A stretch of 64,000 bases of DNA from Brachionus manjavacas (lineage: Eukaryota; Rotifera; Eurotatoria; Ploima; Brachionidae). Position numbers and translations under genes: made by a program. The stretch spans positions 479,501 through 543,500 of the forward strand of contig JAHQIY010000005.1 of NCBI GenBank assembly GCA_019054805.1, written 5' to 3'. Below, in pieces: positions 10,353-19,763 of this stretch. A model generated the notes under the pieces. The model searched no databases, was not told where the DNA came from, and was given only the letters and a program-made list of their open reading frames with translations. The number at the start of each line of letters is the position of its first letter. The stretch's first letter is position 1.

Positions 10353-10739
10353 TTGCTAGAGGCCTTAAAGGTGGAAAAAATTGAACAAATTTATTTAAAG
10401 GACAAGATATTTTTTCTCAAACAATTAGAAAATAGCAAGATGTGCTATGACTTATTGATTTACTTAAGAGAAAAATATGTTATTTTTGGGCAAAAGAATA
10501 CCTCAATGTGTAAACAATTAGCAAGTTTGGAAAATAAAATACATACAAATGTTACCGACTATAAATCGAGGACGTCTATTTTGATAATTGAGCACATATT
10601 TACAGAAAAAAATTGCGGGTTGGTTGACTCGGTCAATCTGGTCATGTATAAAATCGAAAAAGAGTTCGAAAATGGTCAAAATTTTTTTTATTTGTTTAAA
10701 ATTTTAAACGACTTACTAAAAGTAGATTTCTTTACATAA
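10353..10739 (+). CDS. Hypothetical ORF, Lys/Leu-rich, no ATG at its head
   Basis: The frame is open from 10317 to the stop at 10737-10739. The first ATG in frame is at residue 30 (MCYDLLIYLREKYVIFGQKN). The sequence is helical and charged, with EKIEQIYLKDKIFFLKQLE and a tail reading FYLFKILNDLLKVDFF. It may be a terminal exon, an internal part of a transposon lying between the CATCGATGA clusters, or a chance ORF. I do not recognise a family. Confidence 0.35.
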   Translation: MLEALKVEKIEQIYLKDKIFFLKQLENSKMCYDLLIYLREKYVIFGQKNTSMCKQLASLENKIHTNVTDYKSRTSILIIEHIFTEKNCGLVDSVNLVMYKIEKEFENGQNFFYLFKILNDLLKVDFFT

Positions 10740-10867
10740 TTAAAATTTTTATTTTTTTGGAAATTTAAATTATATATAATTATTTCAAATTTGTGAATTG
10801 ATTATTTTTATTTTCAAATTTTGTAGAATTTGAAAAACTTAACTTTTTCTTTTTTTCTTTTTTTTAT

Positions 10868-10907
10868 TTTGCCTATGAGGCTTAAATCAATAAATAATAA
10901 TAATAAT

Positions 10908-10942
<35 letters not shown>
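10868..10942 (+). repeat. LINE/SINE 3' tail with TAA microsatellite
   Basis: TTTTGCCTATGAGGCTTAAA, with the small stem GCCT/AGGC, is followed by an ATAATAATA run. A related end lies reversed at 49438-49505 (GCCTATGGGATT then TAA repeats). This marks a second retroposon family that is too 5'-truncated to classify. Confidence 0.55.
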
Positions 10943-11220
10943 ATAAAATATTTGTATGTCCTTTGCCTTATTCCATATAAGTTTTATCTATTCCAGTCTC
11001 TCTTAAATGTGTGATGTTTTTATTTTACTATTTGACTTTTTGCTTAGTCATGTGATTTTTTATAATCATCTCTTTCGGTCTGGTGTATAATTAGCCATTA
11101 CCCCAGTACCCAAGACTAGGTAACAACCCAATTTTTATCAATTTCATTTTCGCTTTAACCCCTTGGCTTATAAAATAAATTAAAAACAAACCCTATAATT
11201 ATCAACATATAATTTCAAAT
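10943..11220. other. Short intergenic stretch
   Basis: No gene or repeat seen. Confidence 0.4.
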
Positions 11221-11422
11221 CAGACTTGTTTTTAAGTCACAAGTCTTAAGTCAAGTCAAGTCAAGTCAATGACTTAAATTTTTTTTTTAGTGAAGTTTAG
11301 TCAAGTCAAATAATTTTGTGATTTTTAAACTAAAAAATAAATATGATTTTTTATTTTAATCCAAAAAAAGTTTAGTTTTAAAATCTGAAAATTAGTTGAC
11401 TCGACTAAACTTCACTAAAAAA
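11221..11422. mobile_element. AAGTC-family MITE fragment
   Basis: The end CAGACTTGTTTTTAAGTCAC is followed by tandem AAGTC units up to 11275. A second palindrome pairs 11281-11311 with 11394-11422 around TTTAGTGAAGTTTAGTC. The opposite terminus seen in the complete copies (25538-25951, 60685-61021) is missing, so this copy is deleted or rearranged. A stub of another foldback family (GATGCAACTTTGAAAGTTGC) lies just downstream at 11455-11487. Confidence 0.65.
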
Positions 11423-11791
11423 ATGAATTTAGCAAATTTAGCAGGCTTTGATCTTTGATGCAACTTTGAAAGTTGCACTATATCCAAGTCACAACCAAAA
11501 TAATGTTTCATCGAGGAATTAGCGAAAGTCATCGAAAAATCATCATGATTGTTAGATACTAACAAAATATTTAAAAAATAGGAGGAGTCACTATTTGAAC
11601 CTTGCATGAAATTAGAGTCTATGTTTGAGTAATATTTAGAAAGCATATATGCTTTAAAAACTCAGTCATTAATTTTTCTTGACTAGTATTGTAGCTTGTT
11701 TCTATTAAACACGCAAGTAGTAAATTTTAATTGAGTCATTCATCGATTATTTGTTAAGCATACTCAATTTCTGTTAAGGTTCGTTAATCAG

Positions 11792-11987
11792 AGCTATTCA
11801 AAAATCTTAAGCCAAGCTAAAGTCACTGACTTTAAATTTTTTTCAAGTTAATCTTATTTTAATTTGCAATAGCAATTCTAGAAATTTTATTTATTTTTCC
11901 CTTCCCGTCGATCAAAAATTCAAGATTATTTAAATCAAGAAAAAAATTGGCTTTAATGACTTTGGCTTAAACTTAAAAACAAGCCTG
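11792..11987. mobile_element. Diverged AAGTC-related foldback
   Basis: CTTAAGCCAAGCTAAAGTCA at 11808 has its inverted counterpart at 11948-11987, ending AACTTAAAAACAAGCCTGG. That end is like the reverse of the AAGTC-family terminus with one base changed (GGCTTG for GACTTG). It is an older relative. Confidence 0.5.
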
Positions 11988-12446
11988 GCTGAAATATCAT
12001 CATCATTAAAAAAAATAATCGTCTTTTTTCTGACAAATTAGACTTTACTCAATTAACTAATTTGATTAATTAATATTTTTTTTTAAAGATTAGCCTAAAT
12101 TAATAGAGAAATAGATTTCGGAAAAAATGAGTTATGGACCTAATCATATATCCGAATCGAATACTTGGACTATTGAAGTCAACGACAAGCTCTGGTCTAG
12201 TTGAGACAAATTCAACAACTCAAGTTAACCGTGGTCAAAAAAGCAAAATCACACGACTAGCGATGCCGACTTTAATAAGTAGTACAATACGGCAAAGAGA
12301 ACTTTAAAATTATTGTTAAATGATGAGAAACCATAAACCACAATTTTTTAACAGTTTTTGTTAATAATTTTAGTTATAAACTTTTTTTTCTTAATTAAAA
12401 TGAAAATTGTATATTTTATTTACAAAGTATAAGGCCATCAATTAAT

Positions 12447-13054
12447 GGACTGACAAAAAAAAAATTTTTACTGACAAAAAAACTACATATGATGACAAAT
12501 AAATTAATTGACTGATAAAATAATTATCTGAGTGACAAAAACAATTTTTTGACTAATTAATTATTTTTACAACAAATTAATGATTTTGAGCTCACAAAAA
12601 AATCAAAATCTTGAACTATAGCACCAAAATCAGAAGGAAGCTCCAGACGATTATGACAAACCGTTTTGTCCAAATCTCATCATCAAGCTAGAGGCAACTA
12701 TGAGAAAACGTCACAATTTAAGTTCATTCCTTACAATCTTAGAGAATTAAATTACTAAATAGCTTTTCTTTTTTTTTCCTTATTCACTCCTTGTGAAGCA
12801 TAGGGTCATTACTTTTGATTTCCACTCAAGTCGAATTAAATAGCTTAATTAGAACTAAAATAAAATAAAATAAAAATGAATAAAATTTTGTCAGTGCAAA
12901 ATTATTAAATAGTCAAAATTATTAAATATATATTTGTCAGTCGTTTAGTTTTTTTGTCAGAAAAATTAGTTTTTTATTGTAAGCTAAAATAGACTAAATT
13001 AGTCACCACTTTTAGTTATTTTTGTCATCTTAAAAAAATTTAATTTGTCACCCT
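12447..13054. mobile_element. TGACAAA-keyword MITE, about 600 bp
   Basis: CTGACAAA recurs in one orientation at 12447-12540. It recurs as TTTGTCAG in the other orientation at 12890-13054. Around 12465 and 12975 the inverted copies align over AATTTTT-CTGACAAAAAAACT. The interior (12600-12880) has no open frame. Confidence 0.65.
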
Positions 13055-13235
13055 CAAAAAATTTAACCCAAAGTATAATTAAATTAATTTTTTGTTTTTT
13101 ATGAGAATAAATTTTTTTAATAGTTAATTTGAATTTTTTAAACAGGCTTAAGTATTTTATTATTTTTTTCAAAAATATTTTATAAATTCAATTAAAATAA
13201 TGAAATAACAATTGATAAATTACTTTTAAATTTAT

Positions 13236-13390
13236 TTTAACTCGATGAAAAAAAATTTATTGAAATATATGAAAAACCGATGAAATTTATATTTTTCATC
13301 GATGTAACATAATGAATCCGCTCACTCCTCATCGATGATAACTCGATGAATTTTTTTTTTTTTTTCATTGATGCAACATCAAGTTTTAAT
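13236..13390. repeat. CATCGATGA keyword cluster (right)
   Basis: The words CTCGATGA, CCGATGA, TTCATCGATG, CTCATCGATGATAACTCGATGA and CATTGATGCAACATC are present. They share the cluster at 9575-9700. Confidence 0.4.
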
Positions 13391-13506
13391 TGACTGGGAT
13401 TGCATTTACAGAACTAAGTTTAACCCTTTAGAATAAAAGTTATTCAATTTTTTTACATTTTTTCTGTTCTTTTTTTCATTTTGTAGTGAATTTCACAAAA
13501 CCAATA
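13391..13506. mobile_element. Solo arm of the foldback family at 27654-28014
   Basis: The stretch from TTACAGAACTAAGTTTAACC to TGAATTTCACAAAACCA matches one arm of the complete palindromic element at 27654-28014. No opposing arm follows, so this is a half element. Confidence 0.65.
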
Positions 13507-13815
13507 ATTGGTAAATATCGAATTTTGTCCATGACTGATATTGGTTTAGCCATAATAAATTTTAAATTAAAATTATTTGGATATAATTTATTTATTAATT
13601 TACCATTCTAATTAAATAATACCTAAAATTTGCACCAAATTCAAGTAAAACTTGCAACATTTCAATTTTTATATGCAAAAAAAATTTCAAAAAAAAATAC
13701 TCCCAAGAACTCAAATATAACAAAATTATCTAACTAAACCCCAACCCAGCCGAAATCATGAATTTTTGTTAAGTAATAACATTTTTGCTGTGAATTTTCC
13801 GTTTTATTAATTAAA

Positions 13816-15043
13816 ATGATTAAAAATTTAATCTCATCTATTCCAAATAGTGTCCCTAGGCGAATATCTAATCGTAGTGTGTATTCATTGTGCCTAAAAT
13901 CTATGCTACACACATCGAATTCAAATCAGGTAAACAAAGAATGGACAAAGACTTTGAACAATGCTGAAAAGGTGGTAGGCTACCCGACTTCGTTTCTTAA
14001 TTTGCGCTACCTTGTCTCAGATGAAGTGGCAAATTTTGCCAATCTACTTCGAAAACTAATGAAGACCAAGCATCCGCTGATAAGCATGGCAAGAAAACTT
14101 ATATCATACGGTGAAAACGAGCCAAAACGCTCGCTACAAATCAATGGCCTTTTGGTTCTATTGATCGCCAAAGCTGCAGGCATACCAAAGAAAAACAGAT
14201 TTTTAGATGTAGAAATATCAGATGGAATACACAGTTCCCAGCGATGTCTTGCCGAGATTAGCGAAATGATCTACATGGGTTCAATGATTCACAAAGGAAT
14301 TTTGGACTTGAACAAAAACCAAAATGAGTTTGATGAGTTGGAGCAAGGCAACAAGCTGGCAGTGCTGTGCGGAGACTACTTATTGGCCAATGCATGTACC
14401 AACTTGGCTAAGCTTAAAAATACACAAGTTGTCTTTTTGATGTCCCAGGTAATTGCGGATATTTCTCAAGGAATTTTCGATGAAGATCCAAGCTCAAAAA
14501 TTACATGCTTAAAAAAATGGTACGAGAATATAAACAGGTATTTGGAAAAACTTAATAATTTTTGGAAGATTTTTTTTAGATTTTTCTTTTAGCAAGTCGT
14601 CTAGTTTGTTATCGAACAGCGCCAAGTCGGTCATGCTACTGGTGAGTCATCAGCCAGACTTGCAAGAAATTGCGTGGAATTTTGCATTTCATTTGGACAT
14701 TACGCACAAAATCTGGTCTGATCTTTACCATTTTAAACAAGATGAGAGCTTTTTGAGCAATCCGGACTCTATTTTGAATGCCGTGTACCGGGACAAATAT
14801 GAGCTGAAAAGTCCGATTAATCAAGAGAAAAAATCTTTTATTTCAAATTGGTTTGATTATAGCAAAAAAAGTATCGACAATGATCTAATTCTAAACGAAT
14901 TGTTCGAAGACTGTAAATTAATATTTCAAAATCATTATAAAATAGCTTCTAAAAATTTAGATCAATTGGAAAATGAGTATTCGCAAAAAGACGCTATTTC
15001 ATCGCTTAAATCAATTTTAAGTGTCATGAAAAGCACTGTATGA
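13816..15043 (+). CDS. PDSS2: Decaprenyl-diphosphate synthase subunit 2
   Basis: Two exons, 13816-14537 and 14593-15043, are separated by a 55-nt GT-AG intron. They join in phase 2 (AG+C gives Ser) to make 390 residues, close to the 399 of the human protein. The product is the non-catalytic partner of PDSS1 in the mitochondrial heterotetramer that makes the polyprenyl tail of ubiquinone. Support comes from the conserved stretches NNAEKVVGYPTSF, SLRCLLSDE-like LNLRYLVSDEVANF, HPLISMARKL, LAEISEMIYMGSMIHKGI, KLAVLCGDYLLANACTNLAKL and VMLLVSHQPDLQEIAWNFAF. As in other PDSS2 proteins the Asp-rich DDxxD motifs of true prenyl synthases are absent. The first about 40 residues are basic and Ser-rich, as expected for a mitochondrial presequence. 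The first ATG after a stop-rich leader is used. Confidence 0.93.
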
Positions 15044-15600
15044 AAATTGTTTAATAAATTATTAAGTTAAAGCTTGTTTTTTTATAGCTAAATTTTGTCC
15101 ATTTCTTAATCAATTTTTTTATTTTGAATTTAAAAGTTTTAATTTTGTAAGGGTCAATTTAATTTTGTTTTTTTTTTCTATTTTTTATTTCATTTTTAAA
15201 TCATTAAATGTTTGAATAAATAAAAAATTAGACAACTTTGACCAAAGTTGTTTAGAAGTCGCAAGTCATTAAAAAGTTCAAAACCATTTTATTTTTTCGA
15301 GATAGCCAAATCTTAGAAATAAGAGTAAATTGAGTAAAAATTTTCTTTAAACGAAAGAAAAACAATTGTTTAACACTCAAATTCCCAAGGGATTTTATCA
15401 ACTTTTTAAGAAACTCTCTTTATTTACTCTTTGCTCAATATGTTTAATAATTTTTGACAAATTTTTTTTCTATCAAATCTAAAATTAAAAAATATTATAA
15501 AAACATAATATACGTGTTTAGGTCTAAGAGGGTTTTTTTTTTTTTCACCAGAAATTTTGTCTCTTTTTTTTAAATTAAAGATCTAGCTTACTATTATTTA
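15044..15600. other. 3' flank of PDSS2, no gene seen
   Basis: AATAAA-like signals occur at 15051 and 15215. The rest is T-rich and without structure. Confidence 0.5.
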
Positions 15601-16328
15601 AAGGCTCTATGTTTTTCTGTCAATTAATTTTACAAAAATCAATTAATATTTTATTCAAAACGTCAATTAAAATAAATAAAAATCAATTGATAATTTGAAT
15701 GTCCATTAAAAAAACAAAAATCAATAAAATAGTTCAAAAATCAATTAATTAAACAAGAGTCAATTTTGAATAAAAGAAATACATAAAATTGAAGATTTGT
15801 CAATAGAATATTCTTATGTCAATTTAATAAATTATTGTCAATTAATTATATTATGGAATCAATAAAAATAATATTAATGTAAATAAAATTTACATGGAAC
15901 TTTTAATCTCATTTTGAATTATATTAAAACCTTTTTTTTCAACACTCAAAAATCTAAAAAAAATCTAAAATGAACCTAGTTCCAGATATAATTGAGTTTG
16001 AGGATTTTCCAGACCAAGCTATAGACGTTCCTTTAGGAAAAACAAGACCTGTCGGATGACCAAAAAAAATAAACCACAAATAAATAAAAAAATAATAGAC
16101 CAAGTGCTTTAATGCTCAATTAATTTTTTGTTAAATTTTTCTCTAATAAATGCCTTTTTTTTTTTTTAATCTGATTAAACTTTTTTTTTATTGATAAATA
16201 AAATTTTAATTGATAAAATAAAAATTAATGGACTTTTGTTTTTTTAATTGACGACTTATTTATTGACGTTTTTTTTTTTAAATTAATTGATTTTTGAAAA
16301 ATTAATTTACAGAAAATCATAATGCCTT
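15601..16328. mobile_element. DNA transposon remnant with GTCAATTAA keyword ends
   Basis: The left end, AAGGCTCTATGTTTTTCTGT, and the inverted right end, AAGGCATTATGATTTTCTGT on the other strand, align for about 50 bp and continue as arrays of GTCAATTAA. Inside, at 15970-16072 on the plus strand, a frame reads FEDFPDQAIDVPLGKTRPVG. It then has a TGA in place of an Arg codon and continues PKKINHK, so an intact form would carry a GRPKK AT-hook-like motif. This suggests the C-terminal part of a transposase, possibly of the MULE kind. Confidence 0.65.
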
Positions 16329-17522
16329 ATTTTAATTTCATAATCTAGTTATTTAAATAATTCGTTTCATTAAATAGACTTTTTAGAACCATATCTTTTG
16401 AAAAAAAGTTTCCTCACAAGCGCTTGATCTTTTTAGGAATGAATCAGTAGTCTCTGATGATGATCGTAATGATTTTGGAGATAATATCGAAGCAACTATT
16501 CAACTTAATGCTGGAAATGATTCAGATGAACACTCTGATAATGAAGAAACTTAAAAAGCTAGCACAGACAAAATTTCGATTAAAGGAACGATATGAGTAT
16601 AATTGAAAGAAAAATCTTTTTTATGATATTATTTTTTTCGTGACCACTAATTAAATTTGTGTAACCATTATGTAAAATTTATTTTAAATTCTTAATTTCA
16701 AAAAACAAAATAAAAACTACTTCCTATGCATCTTTGAGATGTTTTGCTTGACACCACGCTCTTTTTTCATTAATCTTCCGCACTCTGAACAAGCTATTGA
16801 GTTTGAATGTTTGCTCAAGGCTCTTTTCACAGCAAATTTGGTCTCTTCAAAGAAGTTGGTAATTCTGATGCAATTTTTTGATACTTCTCTTACTTTTTCT
16901 TTGTAGAATTTATTTTAAGTTCATTAACCACTTCAACAGCTGATTCAGCATCTTCTTCTTAATCATCGAAATTTTTTACAAATTTATGCAACCAATTCCA
17001 AAACTTTCATGACCAACTTCTTTTAGCAAAAAATATCTCTTATTACATAAATTGAAAAATAAATTTGTCTAAATCAAAAAAAATACCATATCCTCTTTCT
17101 ACGAGATGCATGCACTTAAACAGAAGTGACAACTATGATAAATGAATCAGCTCCATAGAGCTTCAAGCTAATTTAACCTCAATGATAGATGTGAGAATTT
17201 GAATCTGATGAAAAAAAAAAATTTAAATTTTTATTTGCTTTGTAATTAAACTGAAATCTAAAATAAATTCTTTTTAGTTTGTTTTTTCGATGACCATTCT
17301 TATCCAAGACCTATTTTAGTAATCCAGATATTAATTAAAACAGACATAAAACTAGAACGAAAACCAAGATAAAAAGAACCGAACAAAAAAAATCTAAAAA
17401 ATCGTTTATTGCAAATTATTTTATTATAAAATATTTTTTTTTGGATAATGCCGCTAATTTGTGAATTTAATTTAAGTAATAAACTATGATTGAGGATAAA
17501 ATATTATTTCAAAATCAGTTTT
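16329..17522. other. Transposon-derived debris
   Basis: At 16437-16552 a plus-strand frame reads SDDDRNDFGDNIEATIQLN and ends SDNEET then TAA, an acidic tail like that of a transposase or nuclear protein. At 16725-16960 minus-strand coding remnants are listed separately. The rest, including 17000-17520, shows no gene. Confidence 0.35.
16725..16960 (-). pseudogene. Decayed coding remnant with a CxxC motif
   Basis: On the minus strand one frame reads NFFEETKFAVKRALSKHSNS and, after it, ACSECGRLMKKERGVKQNIS. A frame change is needed upstream to extend it. CSECG looks like half of a zinc-binding site. It may belong to the same transposon family as the fragments at 15970 and 16437. Identity is unknown. 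Confidence 0.35.
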
Positions 17523-17530
17523 CTAAATTT

Positions 17531-17809
17531 CTAATTGAATAATCTTCGATTTGGTCTTGGTCTAGGACGAGATTCATTGCTTTCCGCAGATTCTACAGAC
17601 TCATTTCTTGGTACTCGAATGCGTTCTTCTGATGAATCATAAACTCCTGTGACTGATCTGTGGGATTCATTCGATTCACTGTTTGAATCTGGTCCGGGTC
17701 TTGGTCTTAGTCCTGGTCTTTCTCTTTGCGGTCCTCTTCTAGCTTCGCTTACAACCATCAATGAAGCGACCAAAGCTACCACTAATATTAAATTCAATGC
17801 TTTGTTCAT
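17531..17809 (-). CDS. Secreted Pro/Arg-rich, Ser/Glu-rich peptide (copy 1)
   Basis: The 92-residue product starts MNKALNLILVVALVASLMVV, a clear signal peptide with likely cleavage after SEA. The mature part begins RRGPQRERPGLRPRPGPD, a cationic Pro/Arg-rich segment. It then has SNSESNESHRS and PRNESVESAESNESRP, which contain three N-E-S glycosylation sequons, and ends RPRPRPNRRLFN. No cysteine is present. There are no introns. The coding DNA is identical, base for base, to the opposite-strand gene at 18353-18631. The family is not recognised. A Pro/Arg-rich host-defence or structural secreted peptide is possible, but that is a guess from composition. Confidence 0.8.
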   Translation of the reverse strand: MNKALNLILVVALVASLMVVSEARRGPQRERPGLRPRPGPDSNSESNESHRSVTGVYDSSEERIRVPRNESVESAESNESRPRPRPNRRLFN

Positions 17810-18352
17810 TTTATTTCAGATATTTTGTTTTTTTCTAATTTATTAAAATTACTTTATTTATATATTTTGTTTCGTAATAATTAAAATTTTCGTTAGCTAA
17901 AATTTTTCAAAAGAATCATGACTTTCCTTAAAATCTACTAAAAAATTTTATTAGATTTTAATCAAAATTGTTTATTTTTATTTTCAATTTTTTAGAACAT
18001 GATTTTACTAGTTCAATTAAATTTTGATAAAGTATTTATTTCAAGTTTTTTTTTTTTTTTTGGAATCATGAATTTTATAAAACGGTTTCTCAAGTCTGGA
18101 AAATCAGATTCTTAAGTAAATAACATACCTTGATGAAAAAAAATACATTAAATTTTGAGAGCTAGTTGACATTAATTAAAAAATGGAGATTTCTCGAATT
18201 AGGAAAAGCTTAATTTGGGGATAAAAATCACATAAATACAACGAATGTAATGCTTAATTACATGTTTATGACATTGATGACTAAATTTCTTCTATAAATA
18301 TAAATTCATTTTGAAATTTTAATCAAAATATCCTGAAAATAAAATCATTAAA
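17810..18352. promoter_or_regulatory. Shared 543-bp bidirectional promoter of the peptide pair
   Basis: Each gene has a TATA box about 45-60 bp before its ATG: TATATAAATAAAG on the minus strand near 17855-17868, and CTATAAATATAAA on the plus strand at 18292-18304. The two leaders keep a short match (CAAAATATC followed by TGAAATAAAA-like sequence) but are otherwise different. The middle of the region is AT-rich with a long T run at 18046-18060. Confidence 0.5.
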
Positions 18353-18631
18353 ATGAACAAAGCATTGAATTTAATATTAGTGGTAGCTTTGGTCGCTTCA
18401 TTGATGGTTGTAAGCGAAGCTAGAAGAGGACCGCAAAGAGAAAGACCAGGACTAAGACCAAGACCCGGACCAGATTCAAACAGTGAATCGAATGAATCCC
18501 ACAGATCAGTCACAGGAGTTTATGATTCATCAGAAGAACGCATTCGAGTACCAAGAAATGAGTCTGTAGAATCTGCGGAAAGCAATGAATCTCGTCCTAG
18601 ACCAAGACCAAATCGAAGATTATTCAATTAG
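18353..18631 (+). CDS. Secreted Pro/Arg-rich, Ser/Glu-rich peptide (copy 2)
   Basis: The 92-residue precursor is the same as that of the minus-strand gene at 17531-17809, with no nucleotide difference over the 287 bp from ATG to eight bases past the stop. It has a signal peptide, a cationic RPRPGP-containing segment, an acidic Ser/Glu/Asn segment with NES sequons, and a basic RPRPNRRLFN end. A likely polyadenylation signal AATAAA lies at about 18681. The flanks outside the identical block differ from copy 1, so the identity is kept to the coding part. Function unknown. Confidence 0.8.
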   Translation: MNKALNLILVVALVASLMVVSEARRGPQRERPGLRPRPGPDSNSESNESHRSVTGVYDSSEERIRVPRNESVESAESNESRPRPRPNRRLFN

Positions 18632-18899
18632 AAATTTAGGAAAACTATTTTCTCATTCATGTTAATTATTTTTGTACCCTAATAAATTTTATATTTACCA
18701 TTTTTTTTGTTTACTACTAATTAAATCTTCCAAATAAAAGAGAAGTATTAAATTGTCTGTTGTTCTAGAAGTTTTCAAAGTTTGGCTAATTTGAAATGAC
18801 CGGTTTTAAGAAATCTACACATCAAACTAAAATTTAAGAAATCAAACTAAAATTATAAAATTCTTTAATTTCAATTAAATTTTAAAAAAATCTAAACTA

Positions 18900-19030
18900 C
18901 CTAAATTATTATTATTATTATTATAAGTTAATCTGTAACGGGTTTTAAACCGCGGAGCTAGGTACCTAAAGTACATGGCTATGGCAGATAAGTAGTGTGA
19001 TTTAACAACAAGTTTTAAATATAAATTCAA
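18900..19030 (-). mobile_element. Retroposon 3' end with TAA repeat tail
   Basis: On the minus strand GCCATAGCCATGTACTTTAG, GGTACCTAGCTCCGCGG and TTTAAAACCCGTTACAG are followed by a (TAA)n run at 18907-18924. The GC content is locally raised. This is the layout of a SINE or LINE 3' end; the body is missing. Confidence 0.45.
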
Positions 19031-19763
19031 GAAATGAAAAATAAAGATAAAATTAAAAGTGTTAGTTTGATTTGAAATCATCTCAATAAATTAAAAGAAA
19101 AAATTGATCAAATTTGACTTGGATATAAAAATTAATACAAATTAATTCATTTCAGAGGTTTCTTAAAACAAAATTCATCCATAATAATTATAAAAATTTT
19201 AATTAAAATAGGCATTTATTTTTGATAAATTAATTTAAAAAAAGTTTATTAATTAATTTAAATTTCCAGAACGATTTTACCCTATTCATGTTATTTTTAA
19301 TTATTGAATAAAACAAAACGTATCCTTTAGAAGATGAAAATTTAGAACTGTTGTTTATTTTTTATCCTTGTTAGCAAATTTTGTGTATTTAAATACCAAT
19401 TTAAAGAACTTCTTGATCAACAAAATAAATTGAAACTAAAATATTCTTTAATTGAGTAAAATTTAACTAAGTTTTGATCGATTATTTCTTTGAGTAGAAT
19501 TTTAAAATTTCTGGTTATTCCAAGCTAATAATTCGCAAAATTTGAATGAAAATTTAATTTTTCATTTTAATTATTTATCAATCAATAAATTATGCCTTTT
19601 TTTTCTTAATACTTTTGAATAATTTGATTCTAAATTTTTATACAAAATTAATCTTACAAATTCTTAATGAAAAGCTAAAATGATTAAAAAAATGCAATTT
19701 TTCAAGAATAAGTTTCAATTTATTTGAAAAAATTTTTAATTAATTTGTTTACATTTTTTTAGA
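19031..19763. other. AT-rich 5' flank of the SLC5 gene
   Basis: No gene or clear repeat seen. The sequence just before the ATG ends TTTTTTAG, so a non-coding first exon and intron upstream are possible. Confidence 0.4.

Noticed and set aside
10905..10942. TAA microsatellite as an independent satellite or CRISPR-like array
   Set aside because: It is the 3' tail of a retroposon; no spacers or regular unit of CRISPR size occur anywhere in the window.
17649..17846. Antisense ORFs over the secreted-peptide genes (also 18319-18513)
   Set aside because: They are the reverse frame of the identical coding blocks and share the same start; the sense frame has a signal peptide and codon structure, so the antisense ones are shadows.
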